Source: Chara braunii (Eukaryota; Streptophyta; Charophyceae; Charales; Characeae). Taken from it: a DNA stretch of 64,000 nucleotides. The notes beneath the pieces were generated by a model that was given only the letters and a program-made list of their open reading frames with translations, did not search any database and was not told where the DNA came from. The DNA is taken from the NCBI GenBank assembly GCA_003427395.1, contig BFEA01000304.1, positions 1,442,157-1,506,156 of the forward strand, written 5' to 3'. Below are positions 23,560 to 35,011 of this stretch, piece after piece. Positions within the stretch are counted from its first letter, which is position 1, and each line of letters begins with the position of its first letter. The position numbers were made by a program, and so were the translations under genes.

Positions 23560-24044
23560 TATTCTAGCGTTTGAGGGCATTGGGGAGAACAGGTTGAGTC
23601 TTTAGTCCACTTTAGAATCTGATGATCAGTCCTTGAGTAGAAGAATCTACCCAACAGTTAGTGTTTCTAGTGGATTAGAACCTTGTATAGGGCATAGAGT
23701 TCCCTCTCTTAAGTGGACTTAGCCAACTTCTGGATGACATCCTTTTGCTCATACTCAATCGGCCTCAACTTCTTCCCTGCCTGCTGGGCCTGCACTGTGC
23801 CAATCCCATTATGGTTAGCTTCAGTGGTTACTATAAATGGCCTCTGAGAATCGGGAATCATGAGAAACTGGTGATTCATGAGTGCGTGCTTCAATCGTTT
23901 GAAGGCAGCCTCACACTCATCACTCCAGTCCCATGAGGTTTCAAGTCGAGTATGATCTATCAAAGGAGAGACAATTGTAGAATAGTTCTTTACGAAACTC
24001 CTATAGTAGCCACTCATTCCTAAGAAAGATCTAACCTTAGTCAC
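23560..24044 (-). pseudogene. RT connection and RNase H fragment, element 1
   Basis: The open part (24044-23709) contains KVRSFLGMSGYYRSFVKNY, the conserved start of the gypsy RNase H region, then FKRLKHALMNH and FIVTTEANHNGIG. Here Glu replaces the Asp seen in element 2 (FIVTTDTSQYGIG), a position that carries a catalytic acid in active RNase H. A TAA/TAG-broken continuation reads ELYALYKVL and TDHQILKWT (to about 23590), with the usual H-box area. The enzyme that would degrade the RNA strand is therefore inactive. Confidence 0.75.
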
Positions 24045-24310
24045 CGTCCGAGGACGTGGCCAGTCCCTAATACTTAGCCACTTAGAGGCTCTGCGTTCTT
24101 CACTGTGATGGCTTTGAGGCCTCTATAATCAAAGCACATCCTCAAACTTCCTCCCTCCTTTGTTACAGACAACACTGGGGATCCGAAGGGAGAAATACTT
24201 ATGCTGTATACATCCCTTTTCTGTCAGCTCCTTCACTTGTCGATAGAGTCCGTCTCAATCGGCCGAGGCCATCCTATAGATTCTCCCCTTTGGGGTTTTA
24301 CTCCCTGGAC
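24045..24310 (-). pseudogene. RT fragment with internal deletion, element 1
   Basis: Broken minus-strand frames give [11 protein letters not shown], the fingers part of RT, then a run matching the ITVKNAE motif of element 2. The sequence then jumps straight to [12 protein letters not shown], which normally lies after the palm. The catalytic YVDD region is therefore missing. Confidence 0.65.
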
Positions 24311-24557
24311 TTATTTCTAGGGTGTGGTCTATCTCCCTTTCAACGACTCCTGTGGGCTTCTTGAACAGATCAGGGAACTTAGCGACGATATGCTTCATCT
24401 CTGGGTAGACTAGGTACATAAGTACGCATAGGACTCAAACAACCTACTAGCCTCTCACTTAGCTAGTCTAATGGTTTTCCTATCATGCAACTCATGCTTC
24501 AACATTTTCTCAGCCTCAAGGTAGTACATTCCTTCCGGCATGTCCAATGACAATTCG

Positions 24558-24742
24558 TCACTAATCTGGAACGAAATCCTATGATTAAGTTCCTCTCCTC
24601 CAAAAGAGAAGGTCTAGACTACGTCCTTGACATAGTCTTTCACTCACTANTCACTAATCTGGAACGAAATCCTATGATTAAGTTCCTCTCCTCCAAAAGA
24701 GAAGGTCTAGACTACGTCCTTGACATAGTCTTTCACTCACTA
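24558..24742. repeat. Exact 92-bp duplication around a single N
   Basis: 24558-24649 and 24651-24742 are identical, with one N at 24650 between them. This is the signature of two contig ends that overlap but were joined with a placeholder, not a biological repeat. Confidence 0.85.
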
Positions 24743-24749
24743 CAAAGCG

Positions 24750-25140
24750 CTCGTCGTTGGCCAAAGTAGATGCTACCAGTCTACTATGGTGCTGTACCTG
24801 GTCCTGTGGCGCAGCCTTTCCATACAGTCAGAGCTTATGTAGTTCCGCGTGGAGCCAATGTCAACGAAGGCTCCACATTTGCGGCCTCCTACACCAACTT
24901 CCACACACTTCTAGGACCACCACTTTGTGCTACCCAGGATTCTCTAGGGTCCCTATCTGACCACTCACTCTGCGAATCCTCTAAGGCCTCAGACACATCT
25001 AATGTACAAAGCACATTTTGGTCTAGATGAGTCTGCGGGATGACTAAAGAGTCATTAGCCTTGGCCAACTCATGAAGTGGGGAGGGTATTCCCACTTCAC
25101 CATGAGTAGAAGCAGCTAAAACTTCCACCGGCCTCACGTG
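24750..25140 (-). pseudogene. Retropepsin-type protease region, element 1
   Basis: The open part (25137-24889) reads PSPLHELAKANDSLV and SEWSDRDPRESWVA, a segment also found in element 2 (42600-42780). In another frame, near 24890-24850, CGAFVDIGSTRN carries the aspartic protease D-x-G-S signature. This enzyme would cut the Gag-Pol polyprotein. A frameshift separates the signature from the upstream part. Confidence 0.6.
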
Positions 25141-25179
25141 ATTCCTAAGCTAAAAGCCTGGGAAGAAGGCACCCCTCTC

Positions 25180-26748
25180 TTTGGGATTTCTTCTGCGTGA
25201 CCTTCGCATTCTTGCACTTATGCTGGGTGTGCTCATTTTCACCTAGTTAATGCAAGCTCGATGCGAACGGCGGTCCCGCTATACTAATCTAAGCCTGCCT
25301 TAACCCAATCATCCACTTTGGACTGATTGGAGGCGGCCTTCCCTTGACTCTTTTGATGGCCCTTCACTCGGCCATCCGCCTTAGCCTTTTTAATATCGCG
25401 GCAAGGTGCTACCCTCAGCATAGTCCTTACCACATCCTTAGGTGTGTCCATCAGGTCAGAAAGGTCATTGACTTCATCATTTGTCTACCCTTCTTCTTCC
25501 ACTCCTGTGGACTCTGCTTCTTCTTTCGTCTACTGAAGAATGATATACCAACTGTGTTCTCAGTCTCTCAGGGAGAATTAGCGAATGCCTAGGACAACAA
25601 TGGGATTCTCAACGGTAGTCGCAAACTCCCTGACTAGTGTCAACGAGCTTCTACCCTGTCGATGAACTCTTCTAAAGATAGGGTCTCACCCCTAACTCCT
25701 ATGCGTCCTCCATATCCGGCTTTTGCTATGAACACACGTAAGCCATTATCACTTCCTCTTCCGACAAGGTTCTCTTTGCCCTCACCCACATTGGAAACGA
25801 TCTCATCCTGAGATTGAGATCCTCCTCTTTCTTTTCACTTGTGTCAGGAAGGGGAACCCTCTTCAGGGTCTTTGAGAACAAGGAACTTGTTGTTGTTCCT
25901 GTGGTGGAACAGGTTGTTGTGGCGGTGATTGAGTAGCTGTCACCNCCTGACTAGAAGAAGAAGAGGCTACAGTCTGTGCTGGTGCTGCTAACGAACCGCT
26001 TGGTTGTGTGCCAGCTTGGGGATAGATGCCTAGAACTGCCATCTTAGGGAGTGATGATTTAGACTGCGTGCAACCTAGAGCTTTAGCTGCTGCAACTGAG
26101 TCAATGTATAATCCAAGGTGTCTTGCATGAAGTCCACTTTGCTGACTACGCGTGCGTGTAGTGAGAGCAAGCTAGACTTCAACACCTTCATTGGGTCAAA
26201 CAACGCTGCCTCATCCGTTGCCTCTAACGCAGTTTTCTCGGCCTATATTCTCTCCAACCTGACTATCCTAACTCTCTTTCTCTCTGTGGCTTCTTGGAGT
26301 TCCCTCTCTAGCCGTGCAAGGATCCGTTCGACTTGCTGGAGTTCCCTCAACTCCTGCTGGCGTGGGGTCAACGGGCGTAACTGCAAGCCCGCCATTTGAC
26401 TGGTGGAGACAATAGAAACTATGGTACTAGAGATGCTCGGGAACCAGGTGAGCATTCCCAACTGTGTCCCAGACGAGGTCCCAGATGAGAGGGCAGCATT
26501 GGATGCTGCTGCGGCAGCCATTGCAGCTGCGGCGGCCTGTCTAGGTGCTACGTTAGCTGCTGCTGCCAGCTGTGCAACTTCCCTTGCTGCTCTCTCGACT
26601 GCTGCTCGTGCACGAGCTCTTTCTCCGGCCCTAAGCCGTCGCTTGACTTCCGTACCTAAAATCTAGAACACGAACGAAACTCTTCTTTAGTTCTGACCGT
26701 GAGTCTCTCATCGTCAACTCTACCCTCATCGCTGTCTGACCCACTCAT
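25180..26748 (-). pseudogene. Gag polyprotein, element 1 (broken)
   Basis: The probable start is ATG at 26748, in the context GCCTAGCAATGAGTGG that is shared with element 2 (GCCTAGCCGATGAGTGG). The N-terminal part is Ala-rich (26520-26460) and then a charged coiled coil (LARLERELQEATERK, about 26310). The capsid part on the same strand includes MWVRAKRTLSEEEV (about 25820-25775), then NDEVNDLSDLMDTPKD and DDWVKAGL. A zinc knuckle remnant near 25240-25210 reads G-E-N-E-H-T-Q-H-K-C with the first cysteines disrupted by a stop and frameshift. Several stops and frame changes make it non-functional. Here the capsid lies in the same orientation as the rest, unlike in element 2. Confidence 0.75.
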
Positions 26749-28020
26749 TGCTAGGCAAACATTATCTGCACTACAACCCCCAGTGGAGTCTTACCACGTC
26801 ATGTGTCTGACCGACACCTAATTTTCTAAAAATAAATGTGTCCGACAGGTATCTTCACCACAGTCAAGCGATCATCAAACAATATACACATAGACTGTAC
26901 ACATAATCTAATCCTATCATTGAGTAGTTCACTTACAACAACATTAGATAGAACAGGCTATGGTAGTATACAACAGTCCTACTCTAATATGTCAGTGAGG
27001 TGTTAGCAGTTGTCAACCAACTAATCAATAATAGAGCTAGACTATGTTGCAGATGTATGATTAGTGGGTATGGTTGTGTTTCCAGTTGAGCACCAATTAG
27101 AACCTACCCTCCCCTCCATCCAACATACCGAACAACATCATTGAGCGAGCAGTATCTTCGTGTGTGTATCGGCCCACCCCTGTGCCCAAGTTGTCACCGA
27201 GCAAGCCAGCCCAACCACTCTTATTTACCCTCGTACGGCGACGAGCCTTTTTGTCCATGTGATCTGGCTGATCAGGAGGAATTTATAGAGCGCCCCCATC
27301 TCTTCATGAATTCTTTAACGTCGCAGTCAGGACGACGATCACAGCCAGATTCACAATGAACTCCCAACCAGAAATATTTATTGACGGTCTGGTAAGCGTC
27401 TGTCATGGGCTGGCACACCCGGAGCAACTTCTATTTGGCGCAGCAAAGTGCCTTAATGGACAACAGCCATCGCATGCGTGACCTACTCCCATTGGGTTGG
27501 CATGGTGACCGTGACCCAATGCTTCGACCAGGGCCCTTCAGAGGCACCGCCCTTTCTCCTTCCAGATGCTTCCGGGAAGATTGTCGTCTATCAAGGTAGC
27601 GCGCTCACAACACCTCACCAAGGAGAGGACTCTCAAGTTGGACTCACTTCCTCATGGTAAGAAGAGATTGAGAGAGTAGATAAGGTAAGGGAACAACGTA
27701 CCTGGAGATAGTTGCCCCCAACCACAGATTTCTCACCAATTGAGCTGAATGTACATTTGATGACCGGTCTTGACCTCGGTACCACCCACAACATAATGCA
27801 GTGCCACCTCAGCCGAATGCAACATCAGCATGCTCTCATCACCAATCATACATTCCGCATGTATCCACGGCATACACTGCCGTCTTAGCCTTCCGGTGCA
27901 CCCCTCTCTACCCAGGGCGTGCACCTATAGTGGCCTGACGTCACACGTACCCACTGCGAAGAAGCATCGTCAACGCACCAAGTCTGTATAACGCCAGCGT
28001 GCCAAAGGTAATTGGCCATC
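26749..28020 (-). other. Leader of gypsy element 1
   Basis: Non-coding region between PBS and Gag. Its PBS-proximal part, 27650-27880, aligns with 39570-39830 of element 2, e.g. AATTGGTGAGAAATCTGT and a shared TGGGTGGTACCGA stretch. Plant gypsy leaders of this length carry the packaging signal, but no specific element can be pointed out. Confidence 0.7.
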
Positions 28021-28038
28021 AAACCAGCTCCGATACCA
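28021..28038 (-). promoter_or_regulatory. Primer binding site, element 1
   Basis: TGGTATCGGAGCTGGTTT on the minus strand, three bases from the LTR. It fits the 3' end of initiator tRNA-Met except for G in place of A at position 8. Confidence 0.85.
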
Positions 28039-28041
28039 AAT

Positions 28042-29113
28042 TGCAAGGAACATGAGTATGGACGAAGCACAGAAATCCAGAATGCAAAATCACACTGAAG
28101 TCCAAGTATTCAAAGCCAAAGCAGATAGCACATGGAACCAAGTAACCATCCCATTGAGAATGATACAGAAGAATCGTGAGTCAATGTCCATGTCCAACAG
28201 GGCAACACCAACAACATAACCCAAATGTATCTCTCTCTTGTGAATGGCGTCAGGCGCCCTATCTACTCTACAACCTATCCTACAACTACAGCAATGAACA
28301 ACAACCAGACAACTTGACTACCAGCGAGTGATGATGTCAACACCAATGCAGACCTCCACCATCACCAGGTACGTGTCCTCTTCCCCACACTCTCCCTTGT
28401 TACCCACACAGCGCCCTTCACCTCCGAAGTACCACCTTAGCCCTCACCTCCCCTGCACCCTCATGCGGCCCGGCTATGGCCGCCAGTGCCCTGCGTGCAG
28501 GCAGCGCCCTACCGCCTAGCGCTGGCCTGCTTGCTCTTAGCGCAGCACTGCCTTGTACAGCGCAGCACTGCCTTGTACAGCGCAACACACATGCATTCGC
28601 GCAGCGTGCCCGCAAGTGCCAGCATTGGCCAAGATGTCAGCCCACTCGCCCTGCTTACCTATATGCCAGTATTGCGTGTGGGCGGCCTCCCTTCAGCCTG
28701 CGTCTGGGGCCCAGTCGCTGAACCCAGGCCCGATACAATTGAGGCCCGGGGGATGCAGTTGCACCTCTTTTGTCAAGGCCTGCGGCCAGATTCAGATAGT
28801 GGGCCGATTTCCCTTTGGCATTTTCGGCCTCTATACCCAGCATGCATTGTCGGCCTTACATTCAAGTACCCAAGGCCTAACTAACTCAGAGGCCCTGGGT
28901 TATCAGCATTTACTGAAATCCGAGACTTGGTGCATTCCAACCAACCGGCGTGCTGCAACTGTATGGACCCCACTTCGTAAAATGTTGGCACAGAGGGCTC
29001 TTGTTGATTTTGCTGGCCCGCCTTCACTTAGGGCGGACACGAGGCTTGCTGGGGCCTTAGCCCAGAACATGTACATCATGGCAAGGCCCCTTCTTGAGGA
29101 CTCAATCCTCACA
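28042..29113 (-). repeat. 5' LTR of gypsy element 1
   Basis: 1072 bases starting TGCAAGG and ending CCTCACA on the plus strand. It contains a 19-bp tandem duplication near 28539-28580 (GCAGCACTGCCTTGTACAGC) that is absent from the other LTR. Confidence 0.92.
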
Positions 29114-29564
29114 TATGGCAACACATAAACAGCAACGCGCGAAGTCTCGAAAACGCTCCCCGCTTCCAAAAGTATGGAAATCCAGACAAAAGACAATGTT
29201 CAATATCAATAAAAACTTCCAATACCGGCCACTTCATTGGTCGGTGTTTTCTCATGGGCACCACTGTCTACTGAATCAGGAGGGCCCGTAGATGCAAAGT
29301 GAGATGTGCGGTTCGCATCTGTCACCCCCCGCCGCACGTGATCGAAAACGTCAACGATGAAGTAGAATACCTCGCTAGTGGGACGAAGGCCTAAGGTGAT
29401 GCTCAGTTTACATAAGGCCGTTTTTCTTCCTTTTTTTTTTGCCCCTGTGGAATTGGAACAATGGGCATACCGATGGCCGATGGGTCTAAAGACTCTAAAT
29501 AGCCTACCATAGTTGAATCGGCCTATGTATCTTCTGATCTTCCCAGTACCTTCTTTTTCTTCTT
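29114..29564. other. No gene recognised
   Basis: Flank of gypsy element 1; short open frames only. A short poly(T) is at 29430-29440. Confidence 0.35.
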
Positions 29565-29660
29565 GTTCTTTATTTCTTTCTTTTTTTCTTTTCTTTTCTT
29601 TTTTCTTCTTTTTCGATTTTTTCCTTTTTTTTAATAGAGAACAACCTGAGTTGATGCTAC
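29565..29660 (-). repeat. LINE-type 3' tail
   Basis: A T/C-rich run (29565-29632) followed by AATAGAGAACAACCTGAG resembles the tail junction of the other minus-strand LINEs (AACAAGAAACAACCCGAG at 53541). Read on the minus strand it is a 3' end with an A-rich tail. Confidence 0.4.
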
Positions 29661-29828
29661 TGTTTTCACCCGAAAAAAAAGCCTGGGCGTTGTGTACAAA
29701 TGTAACGCCCACCGGGCGTTATATTTCATAAATTTGTGGTAACTTCAGTGAGGCCGCAAAATTCCGGAAAAAAAAAAAAAAAAATCTGAAAAAAGAATAT
29801 GTTGTCCAGGATCGGAATGAGACCAACT

Positions 29829-29900
29829 TTTTTTTTTTTTTTTTTAACGGAATAATATCTTTATAAAGGTCGGGAACCGGGCCCGGCGTCCCTAACAAAA
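29829..29900 (-). repeat. LINE-type 3' tail with 20-base poly(A)
   Basis: The T run 29829-29847 is followed by GGTCGGGAACCGGGCCCGGCGTCCC, a relative of the LINE tail motif GGAAACCGGGTCCAGCGTCCC. Further body cannot be defined. Confidence 0.45.
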
Positions 29901-30238
29901 TTAGGTGGGCCCCCCAGTGGGCAAGGCATCATCGGCCAAGCACATAAAGGGCATCACTAGATTTAACCCCACAACCAACTCCACAGCCCTAACAACTCAA
30001 AAGTCAAAGAGAATTATCATCACAATGTAAATTATCCGTAAGAAATGAAAATACTAAGAAAATCTATAGTTCATCACTAAAAACTGTAATCACAATAGTC
30101 ATGTCAACCCTAAGTTAGTAACCTAAATTCCACCAACCGGAGAAAATGAATCAAAACCACAAAAAAGAAACGAGCGATCAGCGGTGCGTGATCATGTCCA
30201 CCATTCATCCGGAGTTATTACCAACCCCTGCCAATCCG

Positions 30239-30715
30239 CCCTACCACCCGCGCGGCAGGGGGCTGTGGCCACAGGCCCCAAACTGCTGACAGAGACCCCG
30301 CAAACCCACCCACCTCCTCGCGATTCAAAGCGGATAGCACCTCCCCACACTCCTCTTTACAAAAACACCAACTCCCACCACGATGTTGTTTTCACTAACC
30401 AGGGGATTACCCTACCTCCCGCGTGGCAGGGGCTAAAAAGCCCCGCAAAACCCACCCACCTCCTTGCGATTTAGGGTAAGCCTCTCCCTCAATCTGCATA
30501 TACCCCCTACGGATGCTTCCCCTCCCTCCATGAGAAACCCCTATGGAGCAATGCTCACCACTTCTCCTTAAGAATTCAGCTGACAGCAAACAGCAGCCTA
30601 TTAGGATGAAATGAATATTTGACCCAAAGTCAACATCTCAGCGGTAATACCCTACCTCCCGCACAACAGGGGTCAAAAACCCTGCAAACCCACCTGCCTC
30701 CTCGTGATTTAGGGA
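30239..30715. repeat. Three tandem units with ACCCTACCTCCCGCG core
   Basis: The core (CCCTACCACCCGCGCGGCAGGG or ACCCTACCTCCCGC(G/A)) lies at 30239, 30408 and 30648. It is followed each time by CCC(C/T)GCAAA(A)CCCACC(C/T)(A/G)CCTCCT(C/T)G(C/T)GATT. An isolated fourth core is near 33636. Confidence 0.6.
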
Positions 30716-30869
30716 AAACCACTTCCACTAATTTGCACCTTCTCGCAAGGAAACCCCATTGCCCACTATAGTGGCGTTTCTACAGAGCGGCACTCTCTCT
30801 TTCATTCCATCACATGCAAAACGCTACACAAAAATCGCAACAAATTACTACAACTATTACCCAAACAGC

Positions 30870-33549
30870 GAAACAGGCCACACATAACAACATGGAGGAA
30901 ATTCAGGAAATGATGGAAAAGTTTGTCAAGGTCTCCGACATGACAGTCAACTGGGGAGCAAAACTCAAGGATGGTGGATTCACTATCAAGGGGGACGCCC
31001 CCCTGAGTCACCACATATTAATTGGATGCCACTAGAGGCCCCAGTAAGAATTCTAGGGGTATCCATGACCATAGAGGGACGCCCACCAACCAACGACAAA
31101 TGGATTAGCGCCCTGACACAGCAAAAATTAGATAACTGGAAAAATAAGCACACATCCCTCTTTGGCCGCACTTAGTAATTAACAACGTGGTCTTCGCAAC
31201 ATCATGGTACAAATCGCTACTGTGGTCACTAAGCAAAACAACCCTAAGAAGCTTAAAGAGAAAGGCAACAACCTTCCTATGGAGGGGGGGCGACGAGTAG
31301 AACAACACGATCAGCCGCGTGGCGTGGGAGTCAATTATCCAACCTAAGGCAGGGGGAGGCTTGGGAGTAATTGACCCAGCCACGCAAGTGCAAGCACTAC
31401 GTCTAAGATGGACCAAAAAACTCATTTTCGCCCCTCAGTGTGCATTGGCTCTGGAACATCTGGCCCAACTGGCCCCAGAAGCCCCCCAAACAACCCATTC
31501 GCTGATATGGTTGGATGACCGATTCTGGACAATCTCACACAAGCTCCCCCGAGGAAGGGAGGGGCTGTACGGAGACGACCAGATCCCGGACAACTTCTGA
31601 CCGTCCTTGCTGGAAACCTGGCGCAGACTTCCGCTCCCAGACATAATCTACCCTGATTGCTGGGAGGAAGTCTACCGACAACCTCTTTTTGAAAACCGAT
31701 GGGTGACAAATTTGAGTGGCTGTGTCATGATAAGCTCATCCTTGCCTTGGAAAAACTGAGTAAGAAGAGGGGTGCTCAGGGTTGGGGATCTCTGGGACAA
31801 TGACAAAAGAGACTGAAAAAGAGGAGACCAGATGCGAGGAATCCTACGATACTGCCACCACGTAGAGGAGCTTTTGGATTACCTGATTGAAGCTATCCCG
31901 CTGGCATGGTACCAAATCCTTAAACGAGGTCCCTCCTTAAAAGAAGACGACTGGGTAGCAAGCAGGGAGTCTCCACAAAGGATAGGTCAGATACATATGG
32001 CCTCACCCCAGAGTGTTCTGATTGAATACTACACAATTACTAGAGTTGGTACCCTCCAAGATAGCAGAGCCCCTTTAGAATGGAAAAAAAAAACATCTGT
32101 GTACCGAGTGAGAGTTTTCGAAGAGAAAGGATACAGGGTGGTGTTCCAGCCCTTCAAACCAATCCAGGATTTGACTCTGGATCCAACAGAATGGACTTGG
32201 GAACCCTCCCTGAAGAGCGGAGGCCCCAAAGTTGGTCATATCAGCCTACACCAGCTGTCGGTAAAATCAGCCTATAAAATGCTCAGACCTAAAAGACGGT
32301 TGAGAGACACAGTAAACGACCGATGGGTCAGACACCTAAACGTGGATCGTTCCCTTCTATCTCCAATTAAATGGTTCCAAGAACAAAAAACAAAACCCAT
32401 GAAAATCACATCCCTCAGGCTACAGTGGCAGATTGCCCACCGTTGTTTGCCAACCAATGACTGGCCGACTGACCGCACTAATTTACAACAAAAAGGTCTG
32501 CTGCTGCCGTGGTGCCACCGGTGCCAGAGCCTTTTCCCGTTCTACAAGAAGGCGAAAACCATCGAACACATCTTCATGCAATGCCCAATTGCCCAATTTA
32601 TATGGAGATGGTGGGATCGCATATGGAGAAAAACGGAATCTGCAATCCCCTGGCCCTGGTCTTGGCAAGCCATATTGGCCGGCCATTGGCCAAAGGCAGA
32701 AGCAGCCACGACCTTCGTAAAGAATATGTACAGACTTGGAAGGAGAGCGGTGATATGGGCACTTTGGTGGCAGAGATGCACGCTGGCCATGGAAAAGGTG
32801 AGAGTAGAAGAGCCAGAAATCACCGAACAGATTCAACAGCCGGTACATTTCGAACTCACACAAAGATGGCTAGACACAAAAGCACAGTTACACCTCTTTA
32901 AACAGGTAGGAGATGTTAGGAGACGGATCACAACATTCTGCACAGACTGGGTGGGAGGGGAGAGAGAATGATGGATTGCAAGAGTAGAATGGAGAGGAGA
33001 CAGGGGAGAGGGACAAAGGGATTTGGAAGAGATGAGAGACTACCGCCTAAGCTTCAAAGACTGGACAAACATAGAATCCTCATTCCCACTTCGCCCCCCC
33101 TCGGATTTTCCAGATCCTTTCCCACCCCACGCCCTTTCCCTAACAGAGATCCTGTCCTGAATAATGAAATCCTGTAACCCTGTCTTCTACACACTCATAC
33201 TCATACAAGGAACTCCTCCCTAGAGCCCCCTGGGGAGGTTTTTCTTCTGCTAATATCAATATTCTTTCCTTCTCTTCGCTGCTCAGTTAGCCCCCCCTTC
33301 TACGGATCGGGGCAGTCAATGCTGGCAGTTTGAGCACTCTGAGCTAGAGAGTATGAGGGAGGAACTAGTGTGTAGCCGTAGGTATCTGGCCCCGGGTTCA
33401 GGGTGAAGAGGTTCCTCCTTCCTTCCAATATCCTGCTCAGTCAATCCCCTGGATCCCAGGGTGATTATGCTGGCAGGAACCCCCCCACAACTGTTTTTTT
33501 CTGATGTACTCCAAATTTAGCCTGTAAAAAAAAAAACAAAAAAACAAAT
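30870..33549 (+). mobile_element. LINE 2, 5'-truncated
   Basis: The 3' half of a LINE on the plus strand: RT thumb, C-terminal domain with zinc-knuckle, 3' UTR, then an A-rich tail (33524-33549). No target duplication was found, and the 5' end is not sharp. Confidence 0.82.
30880..33160 (+). pseudogene. LINE 2 ORF2 C-terminal half (broken)
   Basis: The frame begins in the region after the RT catalytic box (FVKVSDMTVNWGAKLKDGG), shifts once near 31010, and continues with SRVAWESIIQPKAGGGLGV. Stops occur near 31590, 31760 and 31818. From 31832 it is open for 379 codons, with HQLSVKSAYKMLRPKR, LQWQIAHRCLPTNDW and a C-x2-C..H-x4-C finger (WCHRCQ to IEHIFMQC, about 32508-32583). A TGA at 32969-32971 interrupts it, after which the same frame goes on to 33160 and ends in the SFPLRPPSDFPDPFPP motif shared with the full-length LINE. 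The RT core, including FADD, is missing upstream. Confidence 0.85.
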
Positions 33550-33887
33550 CCTATCACAAAAAGATGGAAATCAAACCCACGATTGCTCTACCCGAATATG
33601 TAACCAAGCCCAATATCTTCATAAACCAGCAGCGATACCCCGCCACCCGCGCGAGGGTTACTTCAGAATTCCTTATAAACTCGGGAATAAAAAATAAAAA
33701 CGAAAACTAAAGCCAAAATATACCTCTTTGACGTCAAAACCCCATCCAACCCTCTTCAAAACCTATGTATACCCCCTTCCCCCCCCCCTTCCCTGCCCTT
33801 TAAAACACATGTATACTAAAAAAAAAAAAAAAAAAAAAAACATGTATACTACCTCTTCAAGGCACTCTACCCATGGAACATTCAAAC

Positions 33888-33997
33888 ATAACGCCCGGGC
33901 GTTCTATTCGAAGTGGCGTTCTATTTGAAAAAAAGTGAGTGAAAACGAAAATCTCATCTTTTTAGGGTAAGTTGAATATAACGCCCGGGCGTTATTT
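33888..33997. repeat. MITE-like element with AACGCCCGGGCGTT ends
   Basis: The perfect palindrome AACGCCCGGGCGTT occurs at both ends (about 33890 and 33981). A related AACGCCCACCGGGCGTT is at 29702-29718. The short internal sequence is AT-rich and non-coding. Confidence 0.45.
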
Positions 33998-34056
33998 TCG
34001 GGTGAAGACTGTAGGGGTGCTGATAGGAGCAGGCACCACTAGCACTCCCAGGGAGG

Positions 34057-34113
34057 CTCCATCTATTGGTGGGGAGCAGCACCTGCTGGAAACCGGGTCC
34101 AGCGTCCCTGAAC
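34057..34113 (-). repeat. LINE 3'-tail motif, isolated copy
   Basis: CTATTGGTGGGGAGCAGCAC and ACCGGGTCCAGCGTCCC match the 3' UTR of the full-length LINE (12462-12515) in the same orientation. The preceding GTGCTGATAGGAGCAGGCACC also matches its end region. Confidence 0.55.
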
Positions 34114-34516
34114 AGTGTAACTGTTTGTTTGAACAGATATGTGACTGCAGTGACTGCAAGCTGTAGGGCCCACCTACAAAGGGGGCAATTTGACAGGTAG
34201 ATGTGCACATCAGCCTGAGTTGATGGCCTAAATGACAGCATAAGGAAAGTGATAGTACATCCTCGTCCCATGGTTACTACTACGAGAACTTGAAACAGGT
34301 TCTATGTAGTTTTCTGCTTCTTCCCTTTCACCCAGCAAACATCCCCCTCTTCTCTCAGTATTGGGGCTTGGTGCTATCACCTATGATTGACTCCCAGTTC
34401 ATGCCCGCAAGCAAAGATCTCCAGCCATCGCACAGTTTTTTTTTTGTTTTTATTAAAAGGCTAATTCTTTGAAGCTCAACCGATTCAATTACCTGTCAAA
34501 TCTGGACAGGACGGCC

Positions 34517-34630
34517 TTTCAGGCCTTTTTTATTGTCATTGTAGTATTACGGGAAACCCCCGTAGCAGCCACATCCGTGCCCAAGCCTCCAACGAGGGAA
34601 CATGCGGGAGCTGCACCCACCAGCAGGGCC
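34517..34630 (-). repeat. SINE 3' fragment (copy 3)
   Basis: A stretch with CAGGCCTTTTTTATTGTCATT, GTAGTATTACGGGAAACCCC and CCAACGAGGGAACATGCGGG aligns with 52150-52250. The upstream CTGGACAGG(A/G)CGGCCT is shared with 63201-63216. The tRNA-like head is absent. Confidence 0.5.
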
Positions 34631-34672
34631 ATCGCACAGTTTTACATGTAGGTTTTCTGTTTTGTTTTTTTT

Positions 34673-34713
34673 TGGTGGGGAGCCGCACCTGCTAGAAACC
34701 GGGTCCAGCATCC
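34673..34713 (-). repeat. LINE 3'-tail motif, second isolated copy
   Basis: T-rich sequence then TGGTGGGGAGCCGCACCTGC and ACCGGGTCCAGCATCCC, as in the LINE tail; read on the minus strand it ends in an A run. Confidence 0.5.
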
Positions 34714-34856
34714 CATGTGAACATCATAAACATTTGATAGGAGAATGTTGACATTTGCGTTGTCTTGGAGTGAGGCAGCAGCCTCTTTACCCGTAACCGA
34801 GCGCCAGAAGGAATCTTTCAACAACAAGCTCTGTTCTTTCCCTAACTCGCAGCATT

Positions 34857-35011
34857 TAAACCACCAGTACTTCCTAGAGTCGTGCCCGTTAACGCGTCAC
34901 GATTTTAGGAAACGTATGGGCCACTACAGGAGCCCCAAATTCATCCTACTAGAAACATTTCTACTCTACTTTTTTCCGCGGCCGATAGCTGGGCCAAGTA
35001 CTGGTGGTTTT
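34857..35011. mobile_element. MITE, copy 1, TAAACCACCAGTACT ends
   Basis: About 155 bases bounded by TAAACCACCAGTACT and its complement. The interior (AGGAAACGTA, ACTAGAAACATTTCTACT) matches the reverse complement of 46724-46865. No coding capacity. Confidence 0.7.

Larger units (their letters stand above)
21864..29113 (-). mobile_element. Ty3/gypsy LTR retrotransposon, element 1 (7.25 kb, degenerate)
   Basis: Two direct LTRs (21864-22915 and 28042-29113), both starting TGCAAGG and ending CCTCACA, bound a minus-strand internal region. A TATG 4-mer flanks both outer ends (21860-21863 and 29114-29117), consistent with a target duplication. A PBS complementary to tRNA-Met sits at 28021-28038 and a polypurine tract at 22916-22935. 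Gene order on the minus strand is Gag, protease, RT, RNase H, integrase C-terminus, i.e. Ty3/gypsy order. Coding regions are broken by stops, frameshifts and deletions of most of RT and of the integrase core. Confidence 0.93.
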
